A stretch of 64,000 nucleotides of DNA from Oidiodendron maius Zn (taxonomy: Eukaryota; Ascomycota; Leotiomycetes; Myxotrichaceae): positions 1-64,000 of the forward strand of contig KN832886.1 in NCBI GenBank assembly GCA_000827325.1. The letters run 5' to 3'. The notes under the pieces were generated by a model. It ran no database searches and was not told where the DNA came from. It saw only the letters and a program-made list of their open reading frames with translations. Position numbers and translations under genes: made by a program. The first letter of the stretch is position 1. Each line of letters begins with the position of its first letter. Positions 43,462 to 52,297 of the stretch are shown in pieces.

Positions 43462-44238
43462 CTAGGACCGGCTTGAAATGAACTGCTGCACAGCATCCCA
43501 GTTACGGCAGGTATGCACCACATCCGACTGCACGAAGCTCCTTCCATGTCCTTCATACCAGATAACTGGTATTGGCGTCAAATCGACATGGCACATCAAC
43601 TGCTGTCTAATATGGTCCAAGCAGTGATCGCGGTGTGCCCTATCTGGATATGCCAACTTCGTCTCCTTGTTGAAATAATGGTCCCGGTCAAGAGCTCTTC
43701 TGAGCTGCTCTACGCAATGTAGAGTATGGTAGACGTCAAGACCGATTAGATAACCAATACCATCTGGGTGTTTGTAAAGTCCGTGAGGCTTTCCAAAGGT
43801 CAGCTCCGCTTCTTCCTCTGTGATATTGAAATATCGGTTCGTAAGCAAATTATGCCATGCGTCGTCCATCTCATCCGTTGGTGGCCCAACGTAAACAGGC
43901 TCGGAAGGATTTCGAACATGGTAACCTGTACCATTATCATACCACCGAGGTCCTCCCCAAAACATCTTCGATTCCTCCTTGATATGAGATTTGATTGGGT
44001 CGAATTCCGTACCAAAACCTGTACTAAACGAGCTAGCAGGCGAAGTCTTTTGGTGGTGACCCATTTCAGGTGACTGGTAGAGCAGAAATCCAGTGCTAAA
44101 TGCAAAGACACAGGCTAGAAGCCACCCAATATACAGATGAAGATTCGAGAATCGTGAGGGCAGGGACGAGGGTTGATTGATTCCATCCTCGCTTTGCTGT
44201 AAAGATTTGTAGCTTGATGTGCGCAAAAAATTCATCAT
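43462..44238 (-). CDS. UstYa/DUF3328-family oxidase-like protein 4
   Basis: A 258-residue single-exon member. The first of two adjacent ATGs (44238, 44235) is chosen; an upstream in-frame extension to 44310 would add 24 residues not seen in its neighbours. Membrane helix about 36-56, then ASSFSTGFGTEFDPIKSHIK, SKMFWGGPRWYDNGTGYH and PVYVGPPTDEMDDAWHNLL. Motif 1 is HTLHC (near 172), followed by VEQLRRAL; motif 2 is HRDHC (near 202), followed by LDHIRQQLMCHVDLTPIPV. The tail VVHTCRNWDAVQQF is complete. It is the most typical family member in the window and has lost all introns present in its paralogs. Confidence 0.92.
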   Translation of the reverse strand: MMNFLRTSSYKSLQQSEDGINQPSSLPSRFSNLHLYIGWLLACVFAFSTGFLLYQSPEMGHHQKTSPASSFSTGFGTEFDPIKSHIKEESKMFWGGPRWYDNGTGYHVRNPSEPVYVGPPTDEMDDAWHNLLTNRYFNITEEEAELTFGKPHGLYKHPDGIGYLIGLDVYHTLHCVEQLRRALDRDHYFNKETKLAYPDRAHRDHCLDHIRQQLMCHVDLTPIPVIWYEGHGRSFVQSDVVHTCRNWDAVQQFISSRS

Positions 44239-44605
44239 GGTATCGTGATCCTGTTCAAACAGCAGGTGAAAGCGAGTAATGGGTGAGAGATTGATATTTA
44301 TTGCTACCACTCACAGGAGTCAGGCTACAGAACGAGACATGATGCAATGCAACATTCTTTAAAGGGACAGCACCGGGCTCGCTTAGGATTTTAGGGGCAT
44401 TCAGCACCAAACTGTTACAGACTACGCCGTGGCTATTCTGGATAGCACAAAATTCATTAAGGGCCCCGAGGAAATAATATTCCATTTGCAAACTTCCCTG
44501 CAAGTTCACTCATCCCCTTCACCTTCATCTGCTTAAATTTCTTCTCACAGAGCCATCATATTCAATACCTCAATTATTCTCCCACCATTATTCTATACGA
44601 TTCTG
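44239..44605. promoter_or_regulatory. Divergent promoter region
   Basis: A 367-bp region between divergent start codons of the UstYa-type gene at 44238 and the short-subtype gene at 44606. No clear motif identified. Confidence 0.4.
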
Positions 44606-45411
44606 ATGGATCACAGTGAGGGCTCAGAGAAGCCCCTCATGGGTATGCGCTCGGAAAGTGGACAATCACCGTCGTCTGAACCTTTCCATCTCCCAAATTG
44701 CGAATGCGCGCAAACACCACGGCGGCGATCACAATGGCCTCTGTACCTGCAAGTCACATCTCTAGCAATTACAATTCTGTCATGGGCATCGCTTCTCGTT
44801 TTGCATAACCACTACAGGACAACTTCACCTTTCGCTCTCATCGACAGAGGAAATTGTGGTTGGTCGATAGCAGAAGCAAAAGCCAATAACTGTGTTTACG
44901 ACATCATGATGTCTTCATGGATGCCAAGACCCTGCTATGATGAAGAACTATCCGAAAGCTTTCTGAGGGCTAACAACTTCACTTATTGGAGGAAGAATGA
45001 TGGGAAGGAGGAGGTTTCAGAAGATGAGGTACGGAAAGGGGAGTTCGATATCCTCTTCACACACGGGACATACCATGCTCAGCATTGCATGTAAGTTAAC
45101 TTCCTCATGGAAATCAAAAGTACACATAGTTTCAAGGTGTATAAGAGAAAAGCTAGGAACCGCAGCGAGTTTTGAGATCTTTGTACTGACTCAAGATTCC
45201 CAATCATAGTTATCTTTGGAAATTGCAGATGAAGGCACAAAAGTCGAGTGTTAGGGTCTTGGACTCCATCTCAAGGAGCCAGGCACATATAGCTCACTGC
45301 CAGAAGCTGTTGGCTATGGATCCCTCAGGCCATCACTTATGGCAGCTTAAATCGAAGACTGGAACACCCATACACGTCAAACCACAGATGCAGTCATGTT
45401 GGGAAGGATAG
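44606..45411 (+). CDS. HxxHC membrane protein, short CG/GCVYD subtype (UstYa-related) 2
   Basis: A 228-residue, two-exon model (44606-45090 and 45210-45411, lengths sum to whole codons). Hydrophilic N terminus, one membrane helix (about 47-68), then NCGWSIAEAKANNCVYDIMM, SSWMPRPCYDEELSESFL and NNFTYW. Motif 1 is H157-AQH-C161, split from the following YLWKLQMKAQ by the intron; motif 2 is H188-IAH-C192. It shares all landmarks with the gene at 39376 and with the broken copy at 59254. I infer a secretory-pathway oxidase-like role by analogy with UstYa. Confidence 0.78.
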
Positions 45412-45744
45412 GGAGACTCTTCGAGTTGTATATTACTACGTGTAAATTTTGAAGCCGAAAAAGTGCCAAAGCGTGACAATTGTGATCATGAAGAACTGTC
45501 GTAGCTTAAGAATCAAGTCCGTACTGCACGATGAGTGCGGAGGACTCGCCCATCACTTTATTCAATTACATTCTCATGTCTTGTGTGTCTCAAAAAGTAA
45601 AGGCCTGTAAGATCCGGATACAGAAAAATGACAAATTGAGAATTATAAGTTAAGAAGAGACTAGCATTGTCGCCGCTGATACAAGAATAGTGCCTTTCTT
45701 GGAAACGAGCAAAGTCCTGCCTTCTATTCTATCTGTACATGCAT
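45412..45744. other. Convergent 3' spacer
   Basis: No gene seen. Confidence 0.5.
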
Positions 45745-46796
45745 TCATGACTTGGGAGGCTGAACTTTATGATGCAAAGGAACTCTTAGTGTACGTGGTA
45801 CTGCAATACTACCGTTGTACCTTGCTATAGAAAATTGATGGAGCTTCTCAAAATTCCGACACGTATGAAGCTGTTTGGGGTTGATGTATTGGCCACGGTG
45901 GTCATGCCATTCGCTCGGAGAAATGACACTGGTGGCTTGGCACTGTATGACTTGTCTCAAATGGTCGATACAGTGTACTAAACATAGAAGTTAGTTCTAT
46001 TATTAATATTGTGAGGAGGTGGACAGGTGAACTTACATTGATGAACCATTCCACGATATTCCTCCTCTGGATAAATGTCTCGCCTCAAAGCTTTCCTCAG
46101 CTGATTGAGGCAGTGCAAACAATGGAACAAATCGAGCCTGTATAAAATTAATTAAGTCTTCAAGAAGATGAGCCAAAATTTTCAAACTCACGTTCCAGTC
46201 CATCCACCTCTAATCCTGTCTCTGTACTTATCGGAGTCGGTACCCCAAAGTTTTATCGCTTCCTCCTCAGAGATAGAAAAATAGTGAGATTCGCCACCAA
46301 TGATTGCATCCCACGCTGCATCGATCTCTGATGTCGGTTCTCCAACAAAGTCGGAAGGACCAAGGATCTCTGTACCATCTGGGCCGAAATCAACACCTCC
46401 CGTGAACACTCTCCGAGTAAGTTCGAACACGTCGGATGGTGCTATCAATTGAATTCTAATCAAAACTGTGCTGTCACAAAAGGGTGCGTTTACAAACTTA
46501 CTGATGACTTGTTCTTCGACGAATCCGTCTTCAAAAGATCCCCATGTACCCTCGCCCCGTGTTGTTGCGGCCATCAGGCCAGCGGAGAATGCGGTCATGC
46601 CCCAAAGCAAAGCAAAACTCACCACAACAACTGGATGCTTCATTATCTTGGGACCAACGCGCGGTACCTTAATATGCTCGTTGTATCCATCCTTAGGAAG
46701 TAAATGTTGTTCGCTTTCCGTCGATAATTTGTCCACTGGATCTCCGTCTCTACGGACCTTAGACACTTGACTGAAAAGTGATGAAAATGTTGGCAT
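45745..46796 (-). CDS. UstYa/DUF3328-family oxidase-like protein 5
   Basis: A 292-residue, four-exon model: 46796-46502, 46441-46192, 46137-46037 and 45977-45745; GT-AG introns, lengths sum to whole codons. Membrane helix about 54-76, then GSFEDGFVEEQ, RRVFTGGVDFGPDGTEIL and SEIDAAWDAIIGG. Motif 1 is H187-CLH-C191 followed by LNQLRKALRRDIYPEEEY; motif 2 is H214-QLH-C218, split by the third intron, then IDHLRQVIQC. The tail LHTCRNFEKLHQF is present. It is divergent from the EamA transporter at 47386 and convergent with the gene at 44606. Confidence 0.88.
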
Positions 46797-47385
46797 TGTG
46801 AATTCTCTGGAGATGGTTCAGAACACCAACAGTAGCCAGTAAATTCTGGACTTAAGATACAAGCAAAATGTGTTCTTAGTTTAGGTGGCAAGGTGCCCCG
46901 TGTGCCCCGTTAAAGGCTGCCATGTTGAAGAGCACAGACCTACGCCACAGCGCTCGTTAGGCCAGGGGTTCGAAAGTCGGCCGAAGATCAGGCGGATCTT
47001 CAGGGACCTCGAGACGATTCAAAGTTCTTCGTCGCAGGGGGAGCAGTTATCTCCAAGGGGCCTGGTTTACGAGGGTTTATTCCGCTGAGAACGCACTGAA
47101 AAAAGTCCCTGTAAGGACTCCTCCCCCTTGGCCGTAACTGTTTCCTCTGGGACGAAGACAATTCGAACAGTTTTTGCGGCATGAATTGATCAGCGTGAGC
47201 TGAAACTATAAAAGTCTGGAAACGTGTGTTACACATGGCCACATTCTAATGTACTGTAGTAGCAGTTGCTACGTTGCATCACCTATGACCGAGGCCTTAT
47301 ACTTTTCAAATACTGCGAAAGTGTGCATGCAATCTTCCAGTCACTCTTTACTATCCCATTCCAACATTGATCACAGCTCCTTGAG
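46797..47385. other. Divergent intergenic region with an imperfect inverted repeat
   Basis: Between the UstYa-type gene at 46796 and the transporter at 47386. Contains inverted arms at 47022-47060 and 47122-47166. No gene seen. Confidence 0.5.
47022..47166. repeat. Imperfect inverted repeat (possible MITE remnant or hairpin)
   Basis: The left arm (agttcttcgtc...cagttatctccaagggg) pairs with the right arm (ccccttggccgtaactg...gacgaagacaatt) with several mismatches; the loop is about 60 bp. Confidence 0.5.
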
Positions 47386-48539
47386 ATGATCAGTAAAGGT
47401 TCCCTGTTGGTGCTCGCCTCGCAAGTTATTGCTGTCGTTGTCCACAGCTTAGCTAAATTTCTAGAAACATCAGACGATGTAAATCCCCAACAGATCCTCC
47501 AAGTCCGGACCTTCGTTACCTTGAGTATCAACAGTCTTTTCCTTGCTACTTGGCGACCACACGAACTTCCACTTGGTGGCTATGAGATCAGAGGTCTACT
47601 TACACTTCGGGCCTTGGGCGGAATACTTGGATCAGCTGGATTTTACTGTAAGCTTTACACGCACGTCTATAGAGACCTCCCTTGTGTCACTTTCTCTTCT
47701 TGGTACCTATGCTGACGGGAGAAGATTCTCTTCAATATTTACCTCTCGCTGATGCTACAATTCTCAATCTACTTGCGCCCTTGGGAACAACCTTTGTTAC
47801 AAGCGAGAGAATTAAACCTACCCACATTGGCTCAGCAATCGTTTGTCTTCTGGGGGTTTGCCTTATTTCCAAACCAAGTTTTGTGATCAACCTTCTGTTC
47901 CAAGATACTGGGAATCGGTATTTAGACTTCTCACGTAGCCCTCACTCTTCCCAGAGAGGTTTTATCTTCGCGATTGTCGGTGTTCTAGGAGGAATAGTAA
48001 GTCATCGATCCAAGTAAACTTTACTAGCGATATCACTTACAAGATTTACCAGTGTTCATACACTTCGATCGAGAAGATTGGAGCTAGGGCTCATCCATTA
48101 GTCACTGCAAACTGCTTTGCTGCAGGCATTCTACTCGCAAGCAGTGCCTGTTTCGCAATTGTCCCAGGAGTCACATACAACTTCAACATGAGCTTTTCTC
48201 GATGGTTTATTCTCCTATCAATTGGATTGTGTGGCACTCTAATGGCAAGTAGCAAAAAGAGTTTCCAGCATCTGGTAAGTGCGCTGACGATGTCACCAGG
48301 AGTACTTTTTAACAGCTGGATTAGCTGCAGAGAAGGAAAGCATCGCTGTATATATGATATATTTGCAGGCTGTACTTGCTCTCATAGTCGATGGATTGAT
48401 ATGGCATACTATACCAGATGCGATGTCTTTCCTCGGGGCAGGACTTGTCATCGTCGCACTTTTCATTACTGAAAGGAGTAAAGAGAAAGTAGAGGACTTG
48501 ACAATCATCGAAATGAGGTTTCAGAATGTAGAACCGTAA
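47386..48539 (+). CDS. EamA/DMT-family transporter
   Basis: A 321-residue, four-exon model: 47386-47647, 47725-47996, 48053-48244 and 48300-48539; lengths sum to whole codons. About ten hydrophobic helices in two halves, each with EamA landmarks: ILQVRTFVTLSINSLFLATW, LRALGGILGSAGFY, YLPLADATILNLLAPLGTTF, ICLLG-like VCLLGVCLISKPS, then EKIGARAHPLVTANCFAA and EYFLTAGLAAEKES. Intron 3 uses a GC donor (GCAAGT at 48245); the homologous position in the broken paralog at 56103 supports this junction. The first intron ends at an AAG acceptor, supported the same way (GFYYSL). DMT members export small metabolites or exchange nucleotide sugars; as the only transporter at the array it could export the product, which is inference. 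Confidence 0.85.
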
Positions 48540-49134
48540 TGGAAAAGCACAAAATTCAGACTCGTAGTACATCTGAATATTGCCGTATATAATTGTTGGG
48601 AAAAATTGTCACTTAGTGATTGAAGATATATCTCGGTATGATTCACCTCCTCCTGTTGGATACTCGCTCCGCTGCTAGAGATTATACTTAGAACTTGTTG
48701 AATTCCTAGGATGAGGTGCCCACCAACAGAATCAGAACAAAGTTCGTCAGCGAAGGTAAACTCAAGTCATGCCCGAGTCAAGTACGTGCTGCAGATTTGT
48801 GCAGAAGTATAAAGGATTTAGACTTTGTCAAAGACTCTAAACCTTCTTAGATTACGGTTGCAGCCGGAGGTAATTTCCCACATTAATCGTTATCTCGCTT
48901 AGGGAGGCTTCCTTAGTTCGCTCCGCTTATAGTCAGTAAAAGCGATTGCGGATCGGAAGCGAGTACTGATTTTTACCTTTGCATCGCGATTATATATTAC
49001 GAACACGTGCTAAACTATAGCCTAAGGCTCAGCATAATACTATATAGAGAACTATAGGGGGAAGTTATATAGAAGTAAGGACTGCTAAGGACTAGTAGTC
49101 TATAATAGGATATAGTAGTCTAATTAGAGATAAT
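48540..49134. other. AT-rich region, probably partly the disrupted LTR of the TRIM-like element
   Basis: No gene. From about 48960 the sequence becomes TA-rich. The stretch ggatatagtagtctaattagag (about 49109-49130) resembles tatagtagaatagcattagag in the LTR at 51099-51273, suggesting the left part of a RIP-affected LTR. Confidence 0.4.
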
Positions 49135-49295
49135 TGTGACAGCCCGGCTACTATAAGCTTCACAAGGGAGGCAGTGGCTGGCAAAGGTGATGTATTAACG
49201 AAGATACTAAAGTAAAGAGCAACTAGCTAGGTGCGCAGAGGTTTAATATAAGTACGCGCACAGATCTCCAGCCAGGTGACGCACGTGCCGTCACA
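49135..49295 (-). repeat. LTR A of the gag-only element
   Basis: Starts TGTGACAG, ends CCGTCACA; near-identical to 50560-50720. Confidence 0.9.
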
Positions 49296-49329
49296 TTACC
49301 CCCCCTTCAAAGAAAGCTGGCCACCAGCG

Positions 49330-50358
49330 TTATATTTCACCCTTTTGTAGCCTCTCTAGTTCATCACCAGTATCCCACTCATCATCTGAACCAGTATTCA
49401 ACACAACCGGGTCAAGAGCTGCCAGGTTAACAGGGTTCCTCCTGAATGCAACCTGCTTCCTAGCATCTGGCTTATGTGGCTGTAAGGGGCAGGAGCCTAC
49501 CCAATGATCGTATGAGCCACAGCGCACACAGCGTCCTTGTTCCCTGTATTGATCTCTATATGCAGGTGATATTGAGCATGCGCGAGGGGCATCATTACCT
49601 GCATTAACAACTGCACTAGCTACAGCACTAGGGCCACCCTCAATTGCAGCAATATCAAGGGAATTGATCCCTATAGAGCCGATTTCCATAGGGTCGGGGG
49701 AGCGCTGCTGGATTCGAGGTGGAGCATGTGTATAACTAGAACTAGGTATAGAGGCAGGTGTAGGGGCAAATGCAGAACCAGAACCAGAACCTCGACCTGC
49801 AAGCTGTTGGACGATGCGGACAAAATCAGGGTATCTCTGTGGCAGATTAAGCTGTTGACTTAACCGATTGCGGACTGTATGGCTTAACCCGTTCCGGAAT
49901 ATTGAGATTTTGTTGATATCAGGCCAGTCCTGTCCGCGTGCCTTATACAGGATGCGTTCGAACTTCGATATATAGACCGGAATCGAGTCAGTGCCCTGGC
50001 GTAGGGCGAGTAGCTTGTCTTCAGCCTCCTGGACCTTATTCGGATTGTCGTAGACCCGTGAGAGTTGTGCCAGAATTGTATTATAGTCCCACGATTCAGA
50101 TTCTTCAGCCTGCACGAGCTGTGGGAGCACCATTGCTTGTACGTGACTTTCAAGGTTCAGGAACATGAAGTAGAACTGAGCTATAGTATCACCGATTGCT
50201 GCACCATCGACATGTAGCTTGGCTCTGATCGAGGGGAGCCATATATCGAATCGCTGGGTCGAGCCGTTGAATTTGTCAGGGTCAGGGAGGGCTGGTTTCG
50301 GACGAGAATGCGAACGTAGGGTCTGAATTTCGAGCTGTAGCTGCGTGATTTGAGCCTA
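49330..50358 (-). CDS. Gag protein with zinc knuckle of the gag-only element
   Basis: The longest clean frame from an ATG is 50166-49330 (278 residues), but the same frame continues upstream, open to about 50358, with coherent sequence (RPKPALPDPDKFNGSTQRFD, WLPSIRAKLHVDG). There a TAG interrupts it (CAG-to-TAG type change), with further Gag-like codons beyond. The capsid region includes VYISKFERILYKARGQDW, the classical retrotrans-gag spacing. Near the C terminus a CCHC zinc knuckle is intact: CVRCGSYDHWVGSC (C-x2-C-x4-H-x4-C). An acidic tail follows. No protease motif follows Gag. The frame is well preserved relative to the surrounding RIP-like sequence. Confidence 0.8.
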
Positions 50359-50559
50359 CATGGCTGCTAGCTGCTGACAAGGGTCTATATTCAGCTGTGA
50401 ATAGAATCGAATTAGAAATAAATGAATAAATAATAAAGAAATGAAACCTAGACGTATAGGTTTAAGCACGGTCGCAACCGCTCGATCTGGGCGTAGACCT
50501 AGAACTTGGAACAAGAGCCTGCTAGTTTTGATCCAAACTGGAAGGAGACTTTAGTATAG

Positions 50560-50720
50560 TGTGACAGCCCGGCTACTATAAGCTTCACAAGGGAGGCAGT
50601 GGCTGGCAAAGGTGCTGTATTAACGAAGATACTAAAGTAAGGAGTAACTAGCTAGGTGCGCAGAGGTTTAATATAAGTACACGCACAGACCTCCAGCCAG
50701 GTGACGCAAGTGCCGTCACA
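50560..50720 (-). repeat. LTR B of the gag-only element
   Basis: Starts TGTGACAG, ends CCGTCACA; near-identical to 49135-49295. Confidence 0.9.
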
Positions 50721-50741
50721 ATTAGTATAGTAATAAAAGCT

Positions 50742-51273
50742 ATTTATATTACTGCTAAGCAAGCGCTCCGCTTGTTTATACTTTAGGTGGTTCTAGGGTT
50801 GTTACAGAATATTAGAGTTATATAGTCTATATAGTATAGGACCTGCCTAGGTGGTAGGTGAGGCTATATAAGGGCTGAAACCTACAAGCCTCTAGGCAGC
50901 GGTCTGGGGTGCCGGCTTAACCGGCCCACTGGCACTATACAGCGTTCGAGGGCCTTGCTTAGCTGAGGCTAGGTTGGTTGATAGCTAACTATATATATGT
51001 CCGTTATAGCCCCTGAGGGAAGCGAAGCGCTCGGTAAGGACCTTCCTTCTTGCGACTGGAAGGCTCGAGGACGTGCCTAGCTAGAAGGGGGGGTAATATG
51101 ACAGCCCTAGCCCGGTGCAGCTAGGCTAGGGTTGTCGCCTATATATAGTAGAATAGCATTAGAGCCGCCAACTCTAATATTGTGCCTTTTTAGTCCGTTG
51201 GCGCAGTAGTGAAAGCTATTCATAAGCGAGCGGAGCGCTAGCTTGTGCCCTAGGTGGTTCCAGGGTTGTCACA
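50742..51273 (+). mobile_element. TRIM-like short LTR element with a truncated left LTR
   Basis: The right LTR (51099-51273, about 175 bp) starts TGACAGCCCTAGCCCGG and ends GGTTGTCACA. The end of a second, RIP-altered copy (gctaagcaagcgctccgcttg ... taggtggttctagggttgttaca) lies at 50742-50806. Between them are only 292 bp with no coding capacity, ending in a polypurine tract (gaagggggggtaata) against the right LTR. The tract and LTR start resemble those of the gag-only element, so they are probably related. The left LTR appears interrupted at 50720 by that element. Confidence 0.65.
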
Positions 51274-51703
51274 TTACCCAAGTGAACTACTATAAATTTA
51301 GACTCTAGGTTCCTTCATTATTGGTTCGCTTTATGCGACACAGCCCCTACATTAATATATTTAAAACCCAGCAGTCCCAATTCCTAGATCAGCTATCAGG
51401 AGGGAGCCAGTGAGGCGGGTGGTCACCACGTCCCCGGAAGTGTGATATAACTGCAACATTTGTCATACGTATCTCCATAGTTCCAGCCGACTTAAAACCT
51501 ATCGGTGATCCCGTAATTCCGGATCTCCCACATGGAGGAGGAGCGTGAGCCAGGGATCACTGCATCCAGGAACCTGTAGAGTATGTGCGGTATTTTCCGT
51601 GCACGTGGGCACCTAGTAGTAACTTCGCCGAACTCCCCGAACTCCCGGCTTGGCACATAACATCTTGAGGGGTAAAGAAGTCTCCAGTTTCCTATTATGT
51701 ATA
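51274..51703. other. Intergenic region
   Basis: No supported gene; a 75-codon minus ORF (51492-51719) runs into the MITE and has no domain. Confidence 0.4.
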
Positions 51704-51980
51704 CGAAGTACGGCGTCAAAAGTATTCAATCACGCTAGACAGGGATAGACACCATATCTCGTATGTAAGTAAGCGCTAGTCTCGGTTGCTGGTCACCCAA
51801 CAACCGAACCCACTGTAAAATTAGTGATCTATAGGCTTATACACCCTAATTTTACAGCGCACATAGCCTATGGCGATCACTAATTATCTCTGTCAATGCG
51901 CTATAGCCCGTTGCTCTGCCAGGCTCTAGTGAGTCTGACCCCAGCCTAGCGTGGTCGAAAACTTTTGACGCCGTACTTCG
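51704..51980. mobile_element. MITE with TA target site (Tc1/mariner-type)
   Basis: Perfect 20-bp terminal inverted repeats, CGAAGTACGGCGTCAAAAGT at the left and its reverse complement at the right, flanked by TA on both sides (51702-51703 and 51981-51982). The interior (277 bp in all) has no ORF and holds a second inverted pair (attagtgatc...gatcactaat, about 51824-51885, with gtaaaatta/taattttac inside). Confidence 0.88.
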
Positions 51981-51982
51981 TA

Positions 51983-52297
51983 TTCTACCAAAAATTAATA
52001 TTTTGAGGGTCTTATAGTAAATAAGCAGGGTGTTGAATTAGGTGGAGTATGTACTGGACTTTTAATCGACGGGAAGATACAGTAGTATTAATCATGTCGA
52101 TCCGACCCATAGCACAGTGGCAAAGTCGCCACTTCTACCCATTATTAACGGTGTGACTAGATCTACTCACGCGAGCTTGCAGTGCTCTAGATATCTTTAG
52201 GGACGACGGCGCATTCGGAGTACTACATTGCTATAGAACCGTCAGTATATGTACCTAACCAGGAAGCATAACTTGGGTATCCATTTGGGTATCCATT
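51983..52297. other. Intergenic region
   Basis: Upstream of the large unknown gene; contains a 16-bp direct duplication (ttgggtatccatttgggtatccatt, about 52273-52297). The first exon of that gene may lie here but I could not place it. Confidence 0.35.

Larger units (their letters stand above)
49135..50720 (-). mobile_element. Gag-only LTR retrotransposon (TR-GAG-like, non-autonomous)
   Basis: Two 161-bp direct repeats (49135-49295 and 50560-50720), both TGTGACAGCCC...GTCACA and differing at about six positions, flank about 1.26 kb holding a single gag gene on the minus strand. On that strand a polypurine tract GAAGGGGGGGTAA directly abuts the downstream LTR at 49295, fixing the orientation. 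No protease, reverse transcriptase, RNase H or integrase fits in the internal region. I do not see a clean 5-bp target-site duplication (flanks gataat and attag). Confidence 0.85.

Noticed and set aside
46963-46979. ggggttcgaaagtcgg, resembling a tRNA T-arm or pol III B box
   Set aside because: No acceptor stem, anticodon arm or A box can be formed around it, so neither a tRNA nor a SINE is supported.
36694-48539. Cyclochlorotine-type (NRPS-dependent) cluster
   Set aside because: No adenylation, condensation or thiolation domain is present in the 64 kb; it remains possible only if an NRPS lies outside the window.
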